The translations under genes were made by a program, and so were the position numbers. From positions 41,274 through 105,273 of the forward strand of contig NZ_JAAAMV010000033.1 in NCBI RefSeq assembly GCF_009909185.1: a DNA stretch of 64,000 nt, read 5' to 3'. The DNA is from Paenibacillus glycinis. GTDB taxonomy: Bacteria; Bacillota; Bacilli; Paenibacillales; Paenibacillaceae. The notes under the pieces were generated by a model that was not told the DNA's origin, made no database searches, and worked only from the letters and a program-made list of their open reading frames with translations. This document shows, piece after piece, positions 8,620 through 16,947 of this stretch (within the stretch, counting starts at the first letter, position 1; each line of letters opens with the position of its first letter).

Positions 8620-9597
8620 CTGCCGTCCGAACACGATGCGGACCGCCGTGCCGGCGCCGACCTCGGATTCCAGCTCCAGCCGCAGATCCAGCTTGGCGCC
8701 GACCTCGCTCGCAAGGTACAGCCCCATGCCGGTCGATTCCTTGAACGACCTGCCGTTCTCCCCCGTGTAGAAGGCTTGGAACACGCGCTTCAGGTCGGAC
8801 TTCGGAATGCCGACGCCCCGGTCGCGGATCTCGAGCACGACGCCGCCGGGCCGCTCGAAAGCGGAGATGGACACCGTCTGCCCGCTGCCGGCCGAATATT
8901 TGATCGCGTTCGAGAGCAGCTGCATGACAATAAACCGAAGCCATTTGGCGTCGGTTTGCACGACGTGACCTTCGTCCACCTTCACGTCGGGATAGACATG
9001 GCTGCGGATGAACAAGCGTTTGTATTCGTGCACGGCTTCGTTCACCGTTTGCCGCAGCGAGACGGGCTCGACGCTGAAATCCTGCTCGAACGTCTCGAGT
9101 CTGGCCGTGTACAGCACCATCTCGATGCTGTGCCGCATCCGGTCGAGCTCTTCCGAAATGCTCTTGAAGCGCTCGTCCTCTTCGTCCTGCGTGATCATCT
9201 CGATGACCGACAGCGGCGTCTTCATCTGATGCGCCCATTGGTTGATGAACGTGAGGTGGTCGTTCTGCCTGCGTTCCCAAGCCTGGAGCTCGTTGCGGTA
9301 ATGGCTGTACTGGGTTTCCAGCAGACTCCCGAGCGCGGCCGGAAGCGGCGCGGTCTCCCGGCGTTCCACGGAGCGGCCGAGCGAATCGAGCCGGTTCGTC
9401 AACCGGGCATAGAAGCCGCGATGCGTCGCGTAGCGGATGATCAGGTAGCAGCTGAACAGCACGGCGCTCAAGAAGACGGCATAGCTCGCGGTCGACAAAC
9501 GGTTGAACCCGTCCAGGCGATAGACGAGCAGCACGATCGCCCATTGCAGGACCGACCAAAATGCAAGCGGCAGGTGCTCGCGCAAAAACAGCTTCAT
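8605..9597 (-). CDS. bceS: BceS-type intramembrane-sensing histidine kinase
   Basis: 330 residues. Two TM helices lie near residues 10-30 and 38-58 with only a short loop between them, which is typical of BceS-like kinases that have no extracellular sensor and are controlled by the BceAB transporter. The H-box is INQWAHQMKTPLSVIEMI, and N, G1 and G2 boxes are present (LLSNAIKYS, DRGVGIP, GMGLYLA). It overlaps the bceR end by 4 bp (ATGA). Its final codons contain the operator for bceA, so the C-terminus QLTTL is constrained by DNA binding as well as protein function. Confidence 0.92.
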   Translation of the reverse strand: MKLFLREHLPLAFWSVLQWAIVLLVYRLDGFNRLSTASYAVFLSAVLFSCYLIIRYATHRGFYARLTNRLDSLGRSVERRETAPLPAALGSLLETQYSHYRNELQAWERRQNDHLTFINQWAHQMKTPLSVIEMITQDEEDERFKSISEELDRMRHSIEMVLYTARLETFEQDFSVEPVSLRQTVNEAVHEYKRLFIRSHVYPDVKVDEGHVVQTDAKWLRFIVMQLLSNAIKYSAGSGQTVSISAFERPGGVVLEIRDRGVGIPKSDLKRVFQAFYTGENGRSFKESTGMGLYLASEVGAKLDLRLELESEVGAGTAVRIVFGRQLTTL

Positions 9598-10298
9598 CGT
9601 GCGGACTCATCCTTCCATACCAGGTTCAGGCGGTACCCGGAGCCGCGGACGGTCTCGAGCGCATGCTCGATCCCGAGCTCGGCCAGCCGTTTGCGGATAC
9701 GCGTAATGTTGACGCTGAGCGTATTGTCGTCGACGAACGCGTCGTCCCACAGCTTATCGAGGATCGTTTCCCGGCTGACGACGCGCGGACAGCGCTCCAG
9801 CAGCGTTTCCATCAGCACGGTCTCCTTCCTGCTGAGCGCGACCGACTTGTCGTTCAGGTGCAGCTCCATCCGTTCCGGGTAAAGCAGCAGCCCGGACTGG
9901 CTGACCACGCGTTCCTCCGACTTGGCCGCGTAATCGCCGTAGGCGCGGCGCAGCTGGTTGCGAATCTTGGCCATGACGATCTCGTAATGGAACGGCTTGG
10001 TCATGTAATCGTCCGCCCCGTTCTCGAGCGCCATCAGCTGGTCCATTTTGCCGCTGCGGGCCGAGATGACGATGATCGGGCACGTGGAGAAGGACCGGAT
10101 TTGGCGGCACCAATAATAACCGTCGTAACTGGGCAAATTGATGTCGAGCAGCACCATATGGGGCTCGATCTCCTTGAACCGGTCCAGCACGCGTTCGAAA
10201 TCCTCGACGATCACGCCGTTGTAGCCGTATTTTCGAATATGGGACTGCAGCATCGCGGCGATCTTGCCGTCGTCTTCCACGATCATGATGTCGTACAT
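9594..10298 (-). CDS. bceR: BceR-type OmpR-family response regulator
   Basis: 234 residues: a receiver domain (acidic pocket EDD at 8-10, phospho-acceptor Asp52 in LLDINLPSYDG, Lys in MTKPF) and a C-terminal winged helix (SVNITRIRKRL, ETVRGSGYRL). It starts 12 bp after the vanT stop with AAAGGAG overlapping that stop, so it is read from the van transcript. It is the obvious candidate to bind the three TTACA-N4-TGTAA-like sites in this region. BceR regulators normally activate only their own bceAB; here the same site type also precedes the van genes. Confidence 0.92.
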   Translation of the reverse strand: MYDIMIVEDDGKIAAMLQSHIRKYGYNGVIVEDFERVLDRFKEIEPHMVLLDINLPSYDGYYWCRQIRSFSTCPIIVISARSGKMDQLMALENGADDYMTKPFHYEIVMAKIRNQLRRAYGDYAAKSEERVVSQSGLLLYPERMELHLNDKSVALSRKETVLMETLLERCPRVVSRETILDKLWDDAFVDDNTLSVNITRIRKRLAELGIEHALETVRGSGYRLNLVWKDESAR

Positions 10299-10310
10299 CC
10301 GTTCACTCCT

Positions 10311-12524
10311 TTACCTTGAGGCATGAATCCCGGGGACGAGCTTCTTGCCCGGACGCTTCCGCTGCTCGGTCTGGTACTGCTTCGACGCCCGCGTTCCGAG
10401 CGCGCAGACGATCTCGTTCGTGATCGTGCCGGTGCGCTTGGCCATCTCCCCGGCCGTGATCCGCTCGCCGCCGTCTTCCCCGATGATGGTCACCGTGTCT
10501 CCCTGCCGCACGCGGTCGATGCCGCTGACGTCGACCGTCAGCTGATCCATGCAGATTCGGCCCACGATCGGGGCCCGTTTCCCGTGAATCAGCACGCTTC
10601 CGCCGCGTTCCGACAGCTCCCTCGGGATCCCGTCGGCATAACCGATGGCGACCGTCGCGATCCGCGTATCCGCGGAAGCCGTAAAGCTGCGGCCGTAGCC
10701 CACGGACTCCCCGGCCTCCACGACATGCACGCGCGACACGCTGGCCCGGAGCGACAGCACCGGCCGCAGCTCGATCTTCGTCCGCGTCGCGTCGCTTTCC
10801 GAGGACAGCAATCCGTACAGCGCGATGCCGGGACGAGCCAGGTCCATCGCAAGCTCCGGGAAGTTCAGAATGCCGTAGCTGCTCTGCAGATGAAGCATGC
10901 CCGGGCGAAGTCCGGCCCCCCATACGAGCGACACGACATGCTGAAAACGGTCGATCTGTTTCCGGCTGAAGGCGATATCGTGCGGATCCAGGCTGTCCGC
11001 TTCCGCCAAATGGCTGAACGTTCCCGTCACCTGCAGCCGGCTGTGCCGGTACATCGACAAAATCTCGTCGTCGTGATCGCTTTGCTCGCCCAGACGGTTC
11101 ATGCCGGTATCGATCTTGACGTGCACCTTGAATTTGCCGCCGTGCGCTTGCAGGCGCCGGGCATCGTCGGCATGGATGACCGTTTGCGTCAGCTTCCATC
11201 GGACAAGCTCGGCCAGCCGGTCCGTCGGCGTGTAGCCGAGAACGAGAATGTCTCCCTTCACGCCGCGTTTCCGCAGCTCGATGCCTTCCCCGATCTCCGC
11301 GACCGCGAAATGGCGAATGCCCGAACCGTACAAGCGCTTGGCGATCTGGACGCTGCCGTGGCCGTACGCGTTCGCCTTGACGACCGCCATCAGGCTTGTC
11401 CCGGAAGGCAGCGCGCTTTGCAAAACCGCGGCATTGTGATCCAAATGCGCCAGGTTGATATCCACCCATGCCCGCTGCCCGCCGGCCTTCGGCGAGGATT
11501 TGCGTAACGCGAGTATAGCAATCGCGGAGGCGAACAGCAACGACAAGACCGTAACGGCCGCGAAAAACACGATGCTGTTGCCGACCGCGATCGATTGGAG
11601 CCCCGTCATCTTGGCGAACCCGCGAACCGCTATGATAACCAGAGGATGAATCAGATACACCGTCGTGCTCATGTACCTGATTCGGGGATGCGATTTTCCG
11701 CCGAAGGCCAGGAGCAGCGCGAACAGGAAGATTTCCGCGGGAACGGCCGCGAGATACATGGCATCGTGCAATGGCGTCGCGTATCGGTGCAGCGCGATGC
11801 CTTCCGCGAGCAGCGCGCAGAACGAGACGGCGAACAGGGCCGCGTACCGCTTCTTGCCGCCGAGCGACGGCGCGATGCGCGAACCGCCCGCCGCCGCCGA
11901 ACCGAATGCCGCGCCGAGCGCGATGTAGAGCGGCGCGAAGAAGAGCCCGTTGCGCGTCTGGCCGAACGCGTCGAACAGCTGGCCGTAGAAACCGGCGAAT
12001 TGGGCGCTATGCGTCGTTACCCCGTAGTAGCTGTCCCCGAACAGCCCGACGGCATACAGCGCGCCTGCGGCGGCCAGGACGAACCGGTTCGGCAGCCAAG
12101 TCCGCAAACCGAACACGATCAACGTGCCGATAATGAGCGCCGGAAGGTACCACAAGTGATAGAACGTGCCGCCGAAGAAAATATCCTTCGTTATCGAGGC
12201 GGCGGTCGAATCGCTGCCGAAGCGGCCGTTATACAAATTCACCGGCAGGTACAGCAGGATGCCCACGCCGTAAAGCGTCCCGATGCGGCTCAAGAAACGC
12301 TTGACCGGCGGTTTGCCCGCTCCGCCTTCCCGCCTCGGCCGGAAGAAGAAGAAACCCGAGGTCATGAAGAAGTACGGAACGGTAAGGCGAGAAATGATGT
12401 CCGTCAGCACGAAGTCCGCCTTGGGGCTTAAGGAAGCGAGCGGTCCCGTATGATTGGCGATCACGAGCATGGCCGCGAACAGCTTGAACAGATCCAAACT
12501 GCCGTAGCTTCGGTTAGCGGACAT
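10311..12524 (-). CDS. vanT: VanT-like membrane-bound serine/alanine racemase
   Basis: 737 residues. The N-terminal half (about 1-345) is a ten-helix acyltransferase-3-like membrane domain starting SYGSLDLFKLFAAMLVIANH. The C-terminal half is a PLP-dependent alanine-racemase fold with the Lys motif AVVKANAYGHG, KIDTGMNRLG, the catalytic Tyr region VGYGRSF and GRICMDQ. This two-part architecture is diagnostic of VanT, which supplies cytoplasmic D-Ser for D-Ala-D-Ser synthesis. The start at 12524 is chosen because AAGGAG lies 9-10 bases upstream and the ATG overlaps the vanXY stop by 11 bp. A longer frame upstream reads through vanXY and is not expected. A bceR ribosome binding site sits on its stop. 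Confidence 0.93.
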   Translation of the reverse strand: MSANRSYGSLDLFKLFAAMLVIANHTGPLASLSPKADFVLTDIISRLTVPYFFMTSGFFFFRPRREGGAGKPPVKRFLSRIGTLYGVGILLYLPVNLYNGRFGSDSTAASITKDIFFGGTFYHLWYLPALIIGTLIVFGLRTWLPNRFVLAAAGALYAVGLFGDSYYGVTTHSAQFAGFYGQLFDAFGQTRNGLFFAPLYIALGAAFGSAAAGGSRIAPSLGGKKRYAALFAVSFCALLAEGIALHRYATPLHDAMYLAAVPAEIFLFALLLAFGGKSHPRIRYMSTTVYLIHPLVIIAVRGFAKMTGLQSIAVGNSIVFFAAVTVLSLLFASAIAILALRKSSPKAGGQRAWVDINLAHLDHNAAVLQSALPSGTSLMAVVKANAYGHGSVQIAKRLYGSGIRHFAVAEIGEGIELRKRGVKGDILVLGYTPTDRLAELVRWKLTQTVIHADDARRLQAHGGKFKVHVKIDTGMNRLGEQSDHDDEILSMYRHSRLQVTGTFSHLAEADSLDPHDIAFSRKQIDRFQHVVSLVWGAGLRPGMLHLQSSYGILNFPELAMDLARPGIALYGLLSSESDATRTKIELRPVLSLRASVSRVHVVEAGESVGYGRSFTASADTRIATVAIGYADGIPRELSERGGSVLIHGKRAPIVGRICMDQLTVDVSGIDRVRQGDTVTIIGEDGGERITAGEMAKRTGTITNEIVCALGTRASKQYQTEQRKRPGKKLVPGIHASR

Positions 12525-13398
12525 GGCGGATCGGCTCCTTGTCGTAGACGGCCGCGACGACGTAACCGTCCCGGTTGTTGCCGGATAATTCCCAGCCCGC
12601 GGATTCGCCGGCGCCCGGTACCGGGACGTCCGTTCCGCCGGGAAGCGCGGCGACGTAGTAGATTTCGTACGTGCGGACGCCGTCCGTGAACAGCAGATGC
12701 GCTTTCCCGAAAGCATACTGCTTCAGATAGGACGTGTATTCTTCGAGGCACAGGTTCTCGCGCGTCATGATCGCCGCATGCGGGCGGCCCACGTAGCGAT
12801 AATGCCATGGCTCGCAGGCAATCCCCGTGATCTCCGTCTTGCTCTCCTGATAGCGCTGAACGAAGCCGTATTCCGGCGCCAAGCGCCGAAACGCCGCGCT
12901 TGGCCCTTCGTCCTCGGGGAAGGAAGGCGCGATATAGTCCAGGCCGCGGCCGGCCAAGCCGACATCGACGGCAAGACCGGTCTGATGCTCGCTCGCGCCC
13001 GGAAGCGCCACGTAGCTTTCCGTATACGCCCGTCCGCGTTCCCGCAGCTTGTCCGCGTAGATGTCCCGCTGCGTTTGCTTCGAGCGATACCCGCTCACGA
13101 CGGCGATGCGGTCCCCGCCCTCGCAGGCATCCAATAAAGCGGACAGCTGCGCGAGACATTCGGCATCCAGCCTAATGCGGGGCTCCTCTCGACCGGCCGC
13201 CTGCAGCATGCCGTTCGTCACGTCCTCGAGCCGCAGCGTGCATGTCGCGACGGGATGCGCTTTGTTGACAAGGATCAGCGAACCGTCGTGCAGCTCGTCC
13301 TCGCTTAAGCGCGAACTTGCATACCTGCCCGCTTGCGGCAATCCGCGCCCCAGCGTCCATGCCGGCGCATCTATAGGTTTTCTCGTTATCGATTTCAT
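12514..13398 (-). CDS. VanXY/VanY-like D,D-peptidase (M15B family)
   Basis: 294 residues, with zinc-site motifs of the M15B family: SGYRSKQTQRDIY, SEHQTGLAVDV (His and Asp ligands) and EPWHYRYVG (catalytic Glu, third His). No signal peptide or TM anchor is visible, which favours a cytoplasmic VanXY-type enzyme that removes D-Ala-D-Ala dipeptide or terminal D-Ala so that only D-Ser-ended precursors remain. It is about 100 residues longer than enterococcal VanXY(C) because of an extra C-terminal domain after residue about 200. The ATG at 13398 is preferred over GTG at 13407 because GGAG lies 8 bases before it. Its promoter is at 13439-13502, inside the ligase gene end. Whether it acts on dipeptides, pentapeptides or both cannot be read here. 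Confidence 0.85.
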   Translation of the reverse strand: MKSITRKPIDAPAWTLGRGLPQAGRYASSRLSEDELHDGSLILVNKAHPVATCTLRLEDVTNGMLQAAGREEPRIRLDAECLAQLSALLDACEGGDRIAVVSGYRSKQTQRDIYADKLRERGRAYTESYVALPGASEHQTGLAVDVGLAGRGLDYIAPSFPEDEGPSAAFRRLAPEYGFVQRYQESKTEITGIACEPWHYRYVGRPHAAIMTRENLCLEEYTSYLKQYAFGKAHLLFTDGVRTYEIYYVAALPGGTDVPVPGAGESAGWELSGNNRDGYVVAAVYDKEPIRHVR

Positions 13399-13438
13399 AT
13401 GCGACACTCCTCGCTCAAGCTTGTTTAACCTTAAGCCG

Positions 13439-13502
13439 AGTGTAGCCGCTTCAGCGCGTTTCTCCTATTGATCCGGCTTTCAACTCCCTTACAACGTCGT
13501 AA
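13439..13502 (-). promoter_or_regulatory. BceR-type operator and promoter of vanXY-vanT-bceRS (copy 2)
   Basis: TTACAACGTCGTAA at 13489-13502 differs from a perfect operator by one base. A 6-bp gap leads to CTATTGATCCGGCTTTCA (13465-13482), then 20 bp, then AGTGTA (13439-13444; TACACT on the minus strand), 41 bp before the vanXY ATG. The operator lies within the last codons of the D-Ala-D-Ser ligase (residues SPYDVVR). Confidence 0.72.
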
Positions 13503-14557
13503 GGTGATCCCGGCCGGAGCGCTTCCGCGATCAGCCGATCCAGCAGTTCGGGAAACGCGATGCCCGCCTCCCGCATCATGTTGGGGTAACGGCTCGCCGC
13601 CGTAAAGCCCGGGATCGTGTTCACCTCGTTGAAATAGAGGCCGCCGTCCCGCGACAGGAACAAGTCGACCCGCGCAAAGCCCGCGCAGCCGAGCGCGCGG
13701 TAGATGCGCAGCGCCGTTTCCCGCGCTTGCGCCGCTTGAACCGCGTCGATCCTGGCCGGAAGATGGATCGCGGACGTGCGCAGCGAATATTTCTCGTCCA
13801 GGTCGAAGAAGCCGCCGGCCAGCTCGATTTCGTCGAGCGCTCCCGTCACGGGCTCGGAGCCGCCAAGCACCGCGCAGCCGATTTCGAAGCCTTCGATATG
13901 CGTTTCGATGATGATTTTGTCGTCGTGCAGCAGCGCCGTCGCGATGCCCGCTTCCAGCTCCGCCGGATCATGCGCCTTCGTAATGCCGATCGATGATCCC
14001 GACCGGGCGGGCTTGACGTAGAGCGGGTAAGTCAGCGCGTCCAAGCCGCTTCGCTTCCCGGCCTCCCACTCTTCCCGCATCAGCGTCACGGAAGGCGGAA
14101 CCCGGATGCCTGCCGCTTCCACGAGGGTTTTCGCGACCGTCTTGTCCATGCAGACGGCCGAGGACAACGAGCCGCAGCCCACGAACGGCAGGTCCGCCAA
14201 TTCGAGGAGCCCTTGCACCGTGCCGTCTTCGCCGTTCTTGCCGTGAAGCACGGGAAAGACGACGTCGAGCGGCGTGAACCGGTACTCCGTGCCGGCCAGC
14301 TCGAACAAGCCTTTCGCCGCCCGGTTCGGCGACAGGAAGGCCGGCACGCAGCTGGGATGCGCCAGCCAGCGGTCCGCCTTGACGTCCTCCGCGCCGCCGC
14401 CGTATCGGAACCAATGCCCATCCCTCGTGATGCCGATCATGACGATGTCGTACTTCTCGTTATCTAAATGCTTCAGGACGGCCGATGCGGACGAAAGCGA
14501 TACCTCGTGCTCCGTCGAAGCGCCGCCGAACAGCACGCCAAGCGTTATTTTCTGCAT
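13451..14557 (-). CDS. D-alanine--D-serine ligase (VanG/VanC type)
   Basis: 368-residue ATP-grasp ligase of the Ddl/Van family: N-terminal GVLFGGASTEHEVSL, KPARSGSSIGI, and metal-binding NEVNTIPGFT near the C-terminus. The omega-loop region reads DEKYSLRTSAIHLPA. The EKY-x-L form is that of D-Ala:D-Ser ligases (VanC/E/G), unlike the His-containing loop of D-Lac ligases. Together with VanT and VanXY homologs this makes D-Ser the expected second substrate. The product replaces D-Ala-D-Ala and lowers vancomycin affinity. AAAGGAG lies 9 bases before the ATG, and it has its own promoter at 14605-14668. Exact VanG versus VanC class needs a tree. Confidence 0.9.
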   Translation of the reverse strand: MQKITLGVLFGGASTEHEVSLSSASAVLKHLDNEKYDIVMIGITRDGHWFRYGGGAEDVKADRWLAHPSCVPAFLSPNRAAKGLFELAGTEYRFTPLDVVFPVLHGKNGEDGTVQGLLELADLPFVGCGSLSSAVCMDKTVAKTLVEAAGIRVPPSVTLMREEWEAGKRSGLDALTYPLYVKPARSGSSIGITKAHDPAELEAGIATALLHDDKIIIETHIEGFEIGCAVLGGSEPVTGALDEIELAGGFFDLDEKYSLRTSAIHLPARIDAVQAAQARETALRIYRALGCAGFARVDLFLSRDGGLYFNEVNTIPGFTAASRYPNMMREAGIAFPELLDRLIAEALRPGSPYDVVRELKAGSIGETR

Positions 14558-14604
14558 GTTATCCGCTCCTTTGTTTCGGCCTTCTGCGAGAACGGCCTAT
14601 CCCG

Positions 14605-14668
14605 AGTGTAATCCGCCTCGTCCGGTTCTCCTATTGATTCGGCTTTCAGCTACCTTACAGCTTTGAAA
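14605..14668 (-). promoter_or_regulatory. BceR-type operator and promoter of the D-Ala-D-Ser ligase (copy 1)
   Basis: TTACAGCTTTGAAA at 14655-14668 is a weaker TTACA-N4-TGTAA. After 6 bp comes CTATTGATTCGGCTTTCA (14631-14648), then 20 bp, then AGTGTA (14605-14610; TACACT on the coding strand), 47 bp before the ATG. The layout is the same as copies 2 and 3. The site is free of coding sequence here. Confidence 0.7.
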
Positions 14669-14671
14669 GAC

Positions 14672-14713
14672 AAAAAAATCGGGCAAGAGGGAACGATGCC
14701 CCTCTTGCCCGAT
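14672..14713 (-). terminator. Terminator after azoR
   Basis: On the minus strand ATCGGGCAAGAGG pairs with CCTCTTGCCCGAT and is followed by seven Ts. It isolates the van-bce genes from azoR transcription and lies directly upstream of the ligase operator. Confidence 0.9.
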
Positions 14714-14751
14714 GTATGCTTGCGGTTGAAGCCCGCGATGCGAATGATCGA

Positions 14752-15387
14752 TTAGAACGTTTTTGCGATTTCTTTCGCTTTCACGATAGCGTCGGCTTTG
14801 ATTTGCGGCGCTGCAGCCGGGTTAGCGGCTACGCCTTCGACGAACAGCGGTTCGAAGGAAGGAATGCCGAAGAACATGGAGATTTTTTTCAGGTAGCTAA
14901 AGCCGCTTTCGAAGCCTGCGGCAGGACCTTCGGAGTAAACGCCGCCGCTCGCTTGGATGTGCAGGCCTTTTTTCTCCGTCAGCAGGCCGACTGGACCTTC
15001 GGACGTGTATTTGAACGTTTTGCCGGCTACGGCGACCGAATCGACGTATGCTTTCAGAACCGGCGGGAACGAGAAGTTCCACATTGGCGATACGAATACG
15101 TATTTGTCGGCAGCGACGAATTGATCCACGAGTTGGCCAAGACGAGCGACTTTCGCTTTTTCGGCGTCGGACAGTTGGTCGAATCCGGAACCGGATTGGA
15201 GTTTGCCCCAGCCTGCGAATACGTCGGCGTCGATTTGCGGGATGTCTTCTTTGAACAGATCTAGGTGAACGACTTCGTCAGCCGGGTGCGATTCGCGGTA
15301 TGCGTCGATGAATTCTTTGCCTACGGCCATGCTGAACGAAGCTTGGTGATCATGCGGGTGGGCAGTGATATACAGTACAGTTGCCAT
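14752..15387 (-). CDS. azoR: FMN-dependent NADH:azoreductase
   Basis: 211 residues, the normal AzoR length, with the flavodoxin-like N-terminus MATVLYITAHPHDHQAS, the FMN-binding segment SPMWNFSFPPVLKAYVD and QASGGVYS. AzoR is a cytoplasmic FMN enzyme that reduces azo compounds and quinones using NADH and often serves in thiol or quinone stress. The gene is visibly less GC-rich than its neighbours and uses many A/T-ending codons, as high-expression genes in such genomes do. It stands alone with its own terminator. In 15388-15603 I see only an AT-rich upstream region. Confidence 0.92.
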   Translation of the reverse strand: MATVLYITAHPHDHQASFSMAVGKEFIDAYRESHPADEVVHLDLFKEDIPQIDADVFAGWGKLQSGSGFDQLSDAEKAKVARLGQLVDQFVAADKYVFVSPMWNFSFPPVLKAYVDSVAVAGKTFKYTSEGPVGLLTEKKGLHIQASGGVYSEGPAAGFESGFSYLKKISMFFGIPSFEPLFVEGVAANPAAAPQIKADAIVKAKEIAKTF

Positions 15388-15603
15388 TTTCTTTATAACT
15401 TCCCTTCGGTTTGGTTTAAATTTAAGACTTTCTCATTATGATCTGTTTTCGCATCCTTGGGAAGAAGGCACATCAAAGTGTTCAAGTATCCGTGGGGATA
15501 CCATCAGAAATTTCCATCGTTTACAAAATATTATTCCACCCGCTATTCTCGTACGCCTGGCCCGGGTTAGCCTCCGTACGCGTCGATCGCCAATGGCATC
15601 GGC

Positions 15604-16791
15604 CTAGCCGGTCAGCCTGCGCTTCGCTTTCCGCAGCAGCATCAGCAGAAAATGAAAGCCCGGCGCCGGATCGCGCACGCTCCATATCGCGGGAGCCTGG
15701 CGAACGAAGTACGAGCGCAGCACCTGCCCGCGGCTCAGCTGCTTCGCGCGGATATAAGCCCTGGCCGACAGGATATCCTCGTACAAATAGTTGAATACGA
15801 TGCCGGTATCCCGCGTCACCGCGTTCGTCCCGATCTCGCCGCCGGTCAGCTCCGCGTACGCCAGCATGGGGAAATTGATGCCGCATTTCCGGAGCAGCAC
15901 GTTCAGCGTCGTCGTCCTGGCGTTCACCTCGATCAAGTAGAACCGCCCGTTCCCCGCATCCCGCTTGAACTCGATCTCGGCGAAGCCCCGGTAGCCGATC
16001 GCTTCCAGGAAAGGAGCGCCGATGGCGTTCAGCTCCGGCACGTGCTGCTGCCGGGTAAACGTCGATGCCCCGAAGTTGATGGGATACTGGCGCAGCTTCC
16101 GGCAGGTCATCCAATGCGTGACCTTGCCCGATTGGTTCACGTAGGCGTCGTACGTGTACATCTGGTCGTCGAAGCCCGGAACGATCCGCTGCGCGACCAC
16201 GTCCATGCCGGCCTCTTCGGCCTTCGCGATGCTCGCGCGGAGCTCGGCGAGATCGAAGCATTTAAACATTTTGACCCTGAATATCGACACGAACGACGCG
16301 GAGTCCGCAGGCTTCACGATGCAAGGGAAGCCGATGCGATCCGCGACCGTCGCTTCGAAATCCGGTTCCGAAGGATGCGCCGTCTCCGGCACCAGGACCC
16401 CGTGCCGGGCCGCGAGCTTATGCAGGAACGCTTTGTCCATGACGCTGCTCCAGAAGCCCTGGTCCGTCATGTTGAGGAGATAGTAGCCGCGCAGGACATC
16501 CAAATGCCGATCGACGAACTCGACGTACGGATCGCCGCACGGAAACAAGACCGGCTTCGCCTCCTGCCGCTCGGCGTAATCGATCAGCTCGCGCAGCGCC
16601 GCTTCCTCCTCGTGACGGTAATGCGGTATGATCCGCTGTTCCTTTAAATATCTCGACTTCGACGCATATGTATTTTCCTTGGCATAATCCATCGCCACCG
16701 TATAGACGCCGTTCGCGCCCAGGCAGCGGATGACGCTCAGTCCGATAAAATAGTTGGAGCCCAATATGACCGCCTTAGCCTTGTGCTTCAT
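15604..16791 (-). CDS. ATP-grasp carboxylate-amine ligase of unknown substrate
   Basis: 395 residues. There is a preATP-grasp Rossmann-like start (KAVILGSNYFIGLSVIRCLG), an ATP-grasp domain with PCIVKPADSASF, and metal-binding residues in YRGFAEIEFKRD and YLIEVNARTTTLN. Members ligate a carboxylate to an amine using ATP; substrates include amino acids, peptides and nucleotide-linked sugars. The start at 16791 is chosen for GGAGGG 8 bases upstream rather than the frame start 27 bp earlier. It lies on the same strand as azoR and the van genes but has no BceR-like operator, so a link to peptidoglycan modification (for example cross-bridge ligases of this fold) is only a possibility. Confidence 0.75.
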   Translation of the reverse strand: MKHKAKAVILGSNYFIGLSVIRCLGANGVYTVAMDYAKENTYASKSRYLKEQRIIPHYRHEEEAALRELIDYAERQEAKPVLFPCGDPYVEFVDRHLDVLRGYYLLNMTDQGFWSSVMDKAFLHKLAARHGVLVPETAHPSEPDFEATVADRIGFPCIVKPADSASFVSIFRVKMFKCFDLAELRASIAKAEEAGMDVVAQRIVPGFDDQMYTYDAYVNQSGKVTHWMTCRKLRQYPINFGASTFTRQQHVPELNAIGAPFLEAIGYRGFAEIEFKRDAGNGRFYLIEVNARTTTLNVLLRKCGINFPMLAYAELTGGEIGTNAVTRDTGIVFNYLYEDILSARAYIRAKQLSRGQVLRSYFVRQAPAIWSVRDPAPGFHFLLMLLRKAKRRLTG

Positions 16792-16893
16792 TGCCGCATC
16801 CCTCCGAATCCCTGCCATGAATCTATTCTTCGCTTGAAACTATTCTTCACCTGCAAGATTCGCCATATGCGGCCGCTTCCCTTCCGCAGGCGC

Positions 16894-16940
16894 GAAAAAC
16901 GGCGTATCGGCCAAGCCCTTCGAGGGCTTGCCGATACGCC
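16894..16940 (-). terminator. Terminator of the YesMN-Lpl cluster
   Basis: On the minus strand GGCGTATCGG...GCCGATACGCC forms a long stem followed by GTTTTTC, 8 bp past the response-regulator stop. Confidence 0.85.
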
Positions 16941-16947
16941 GCCGCGA

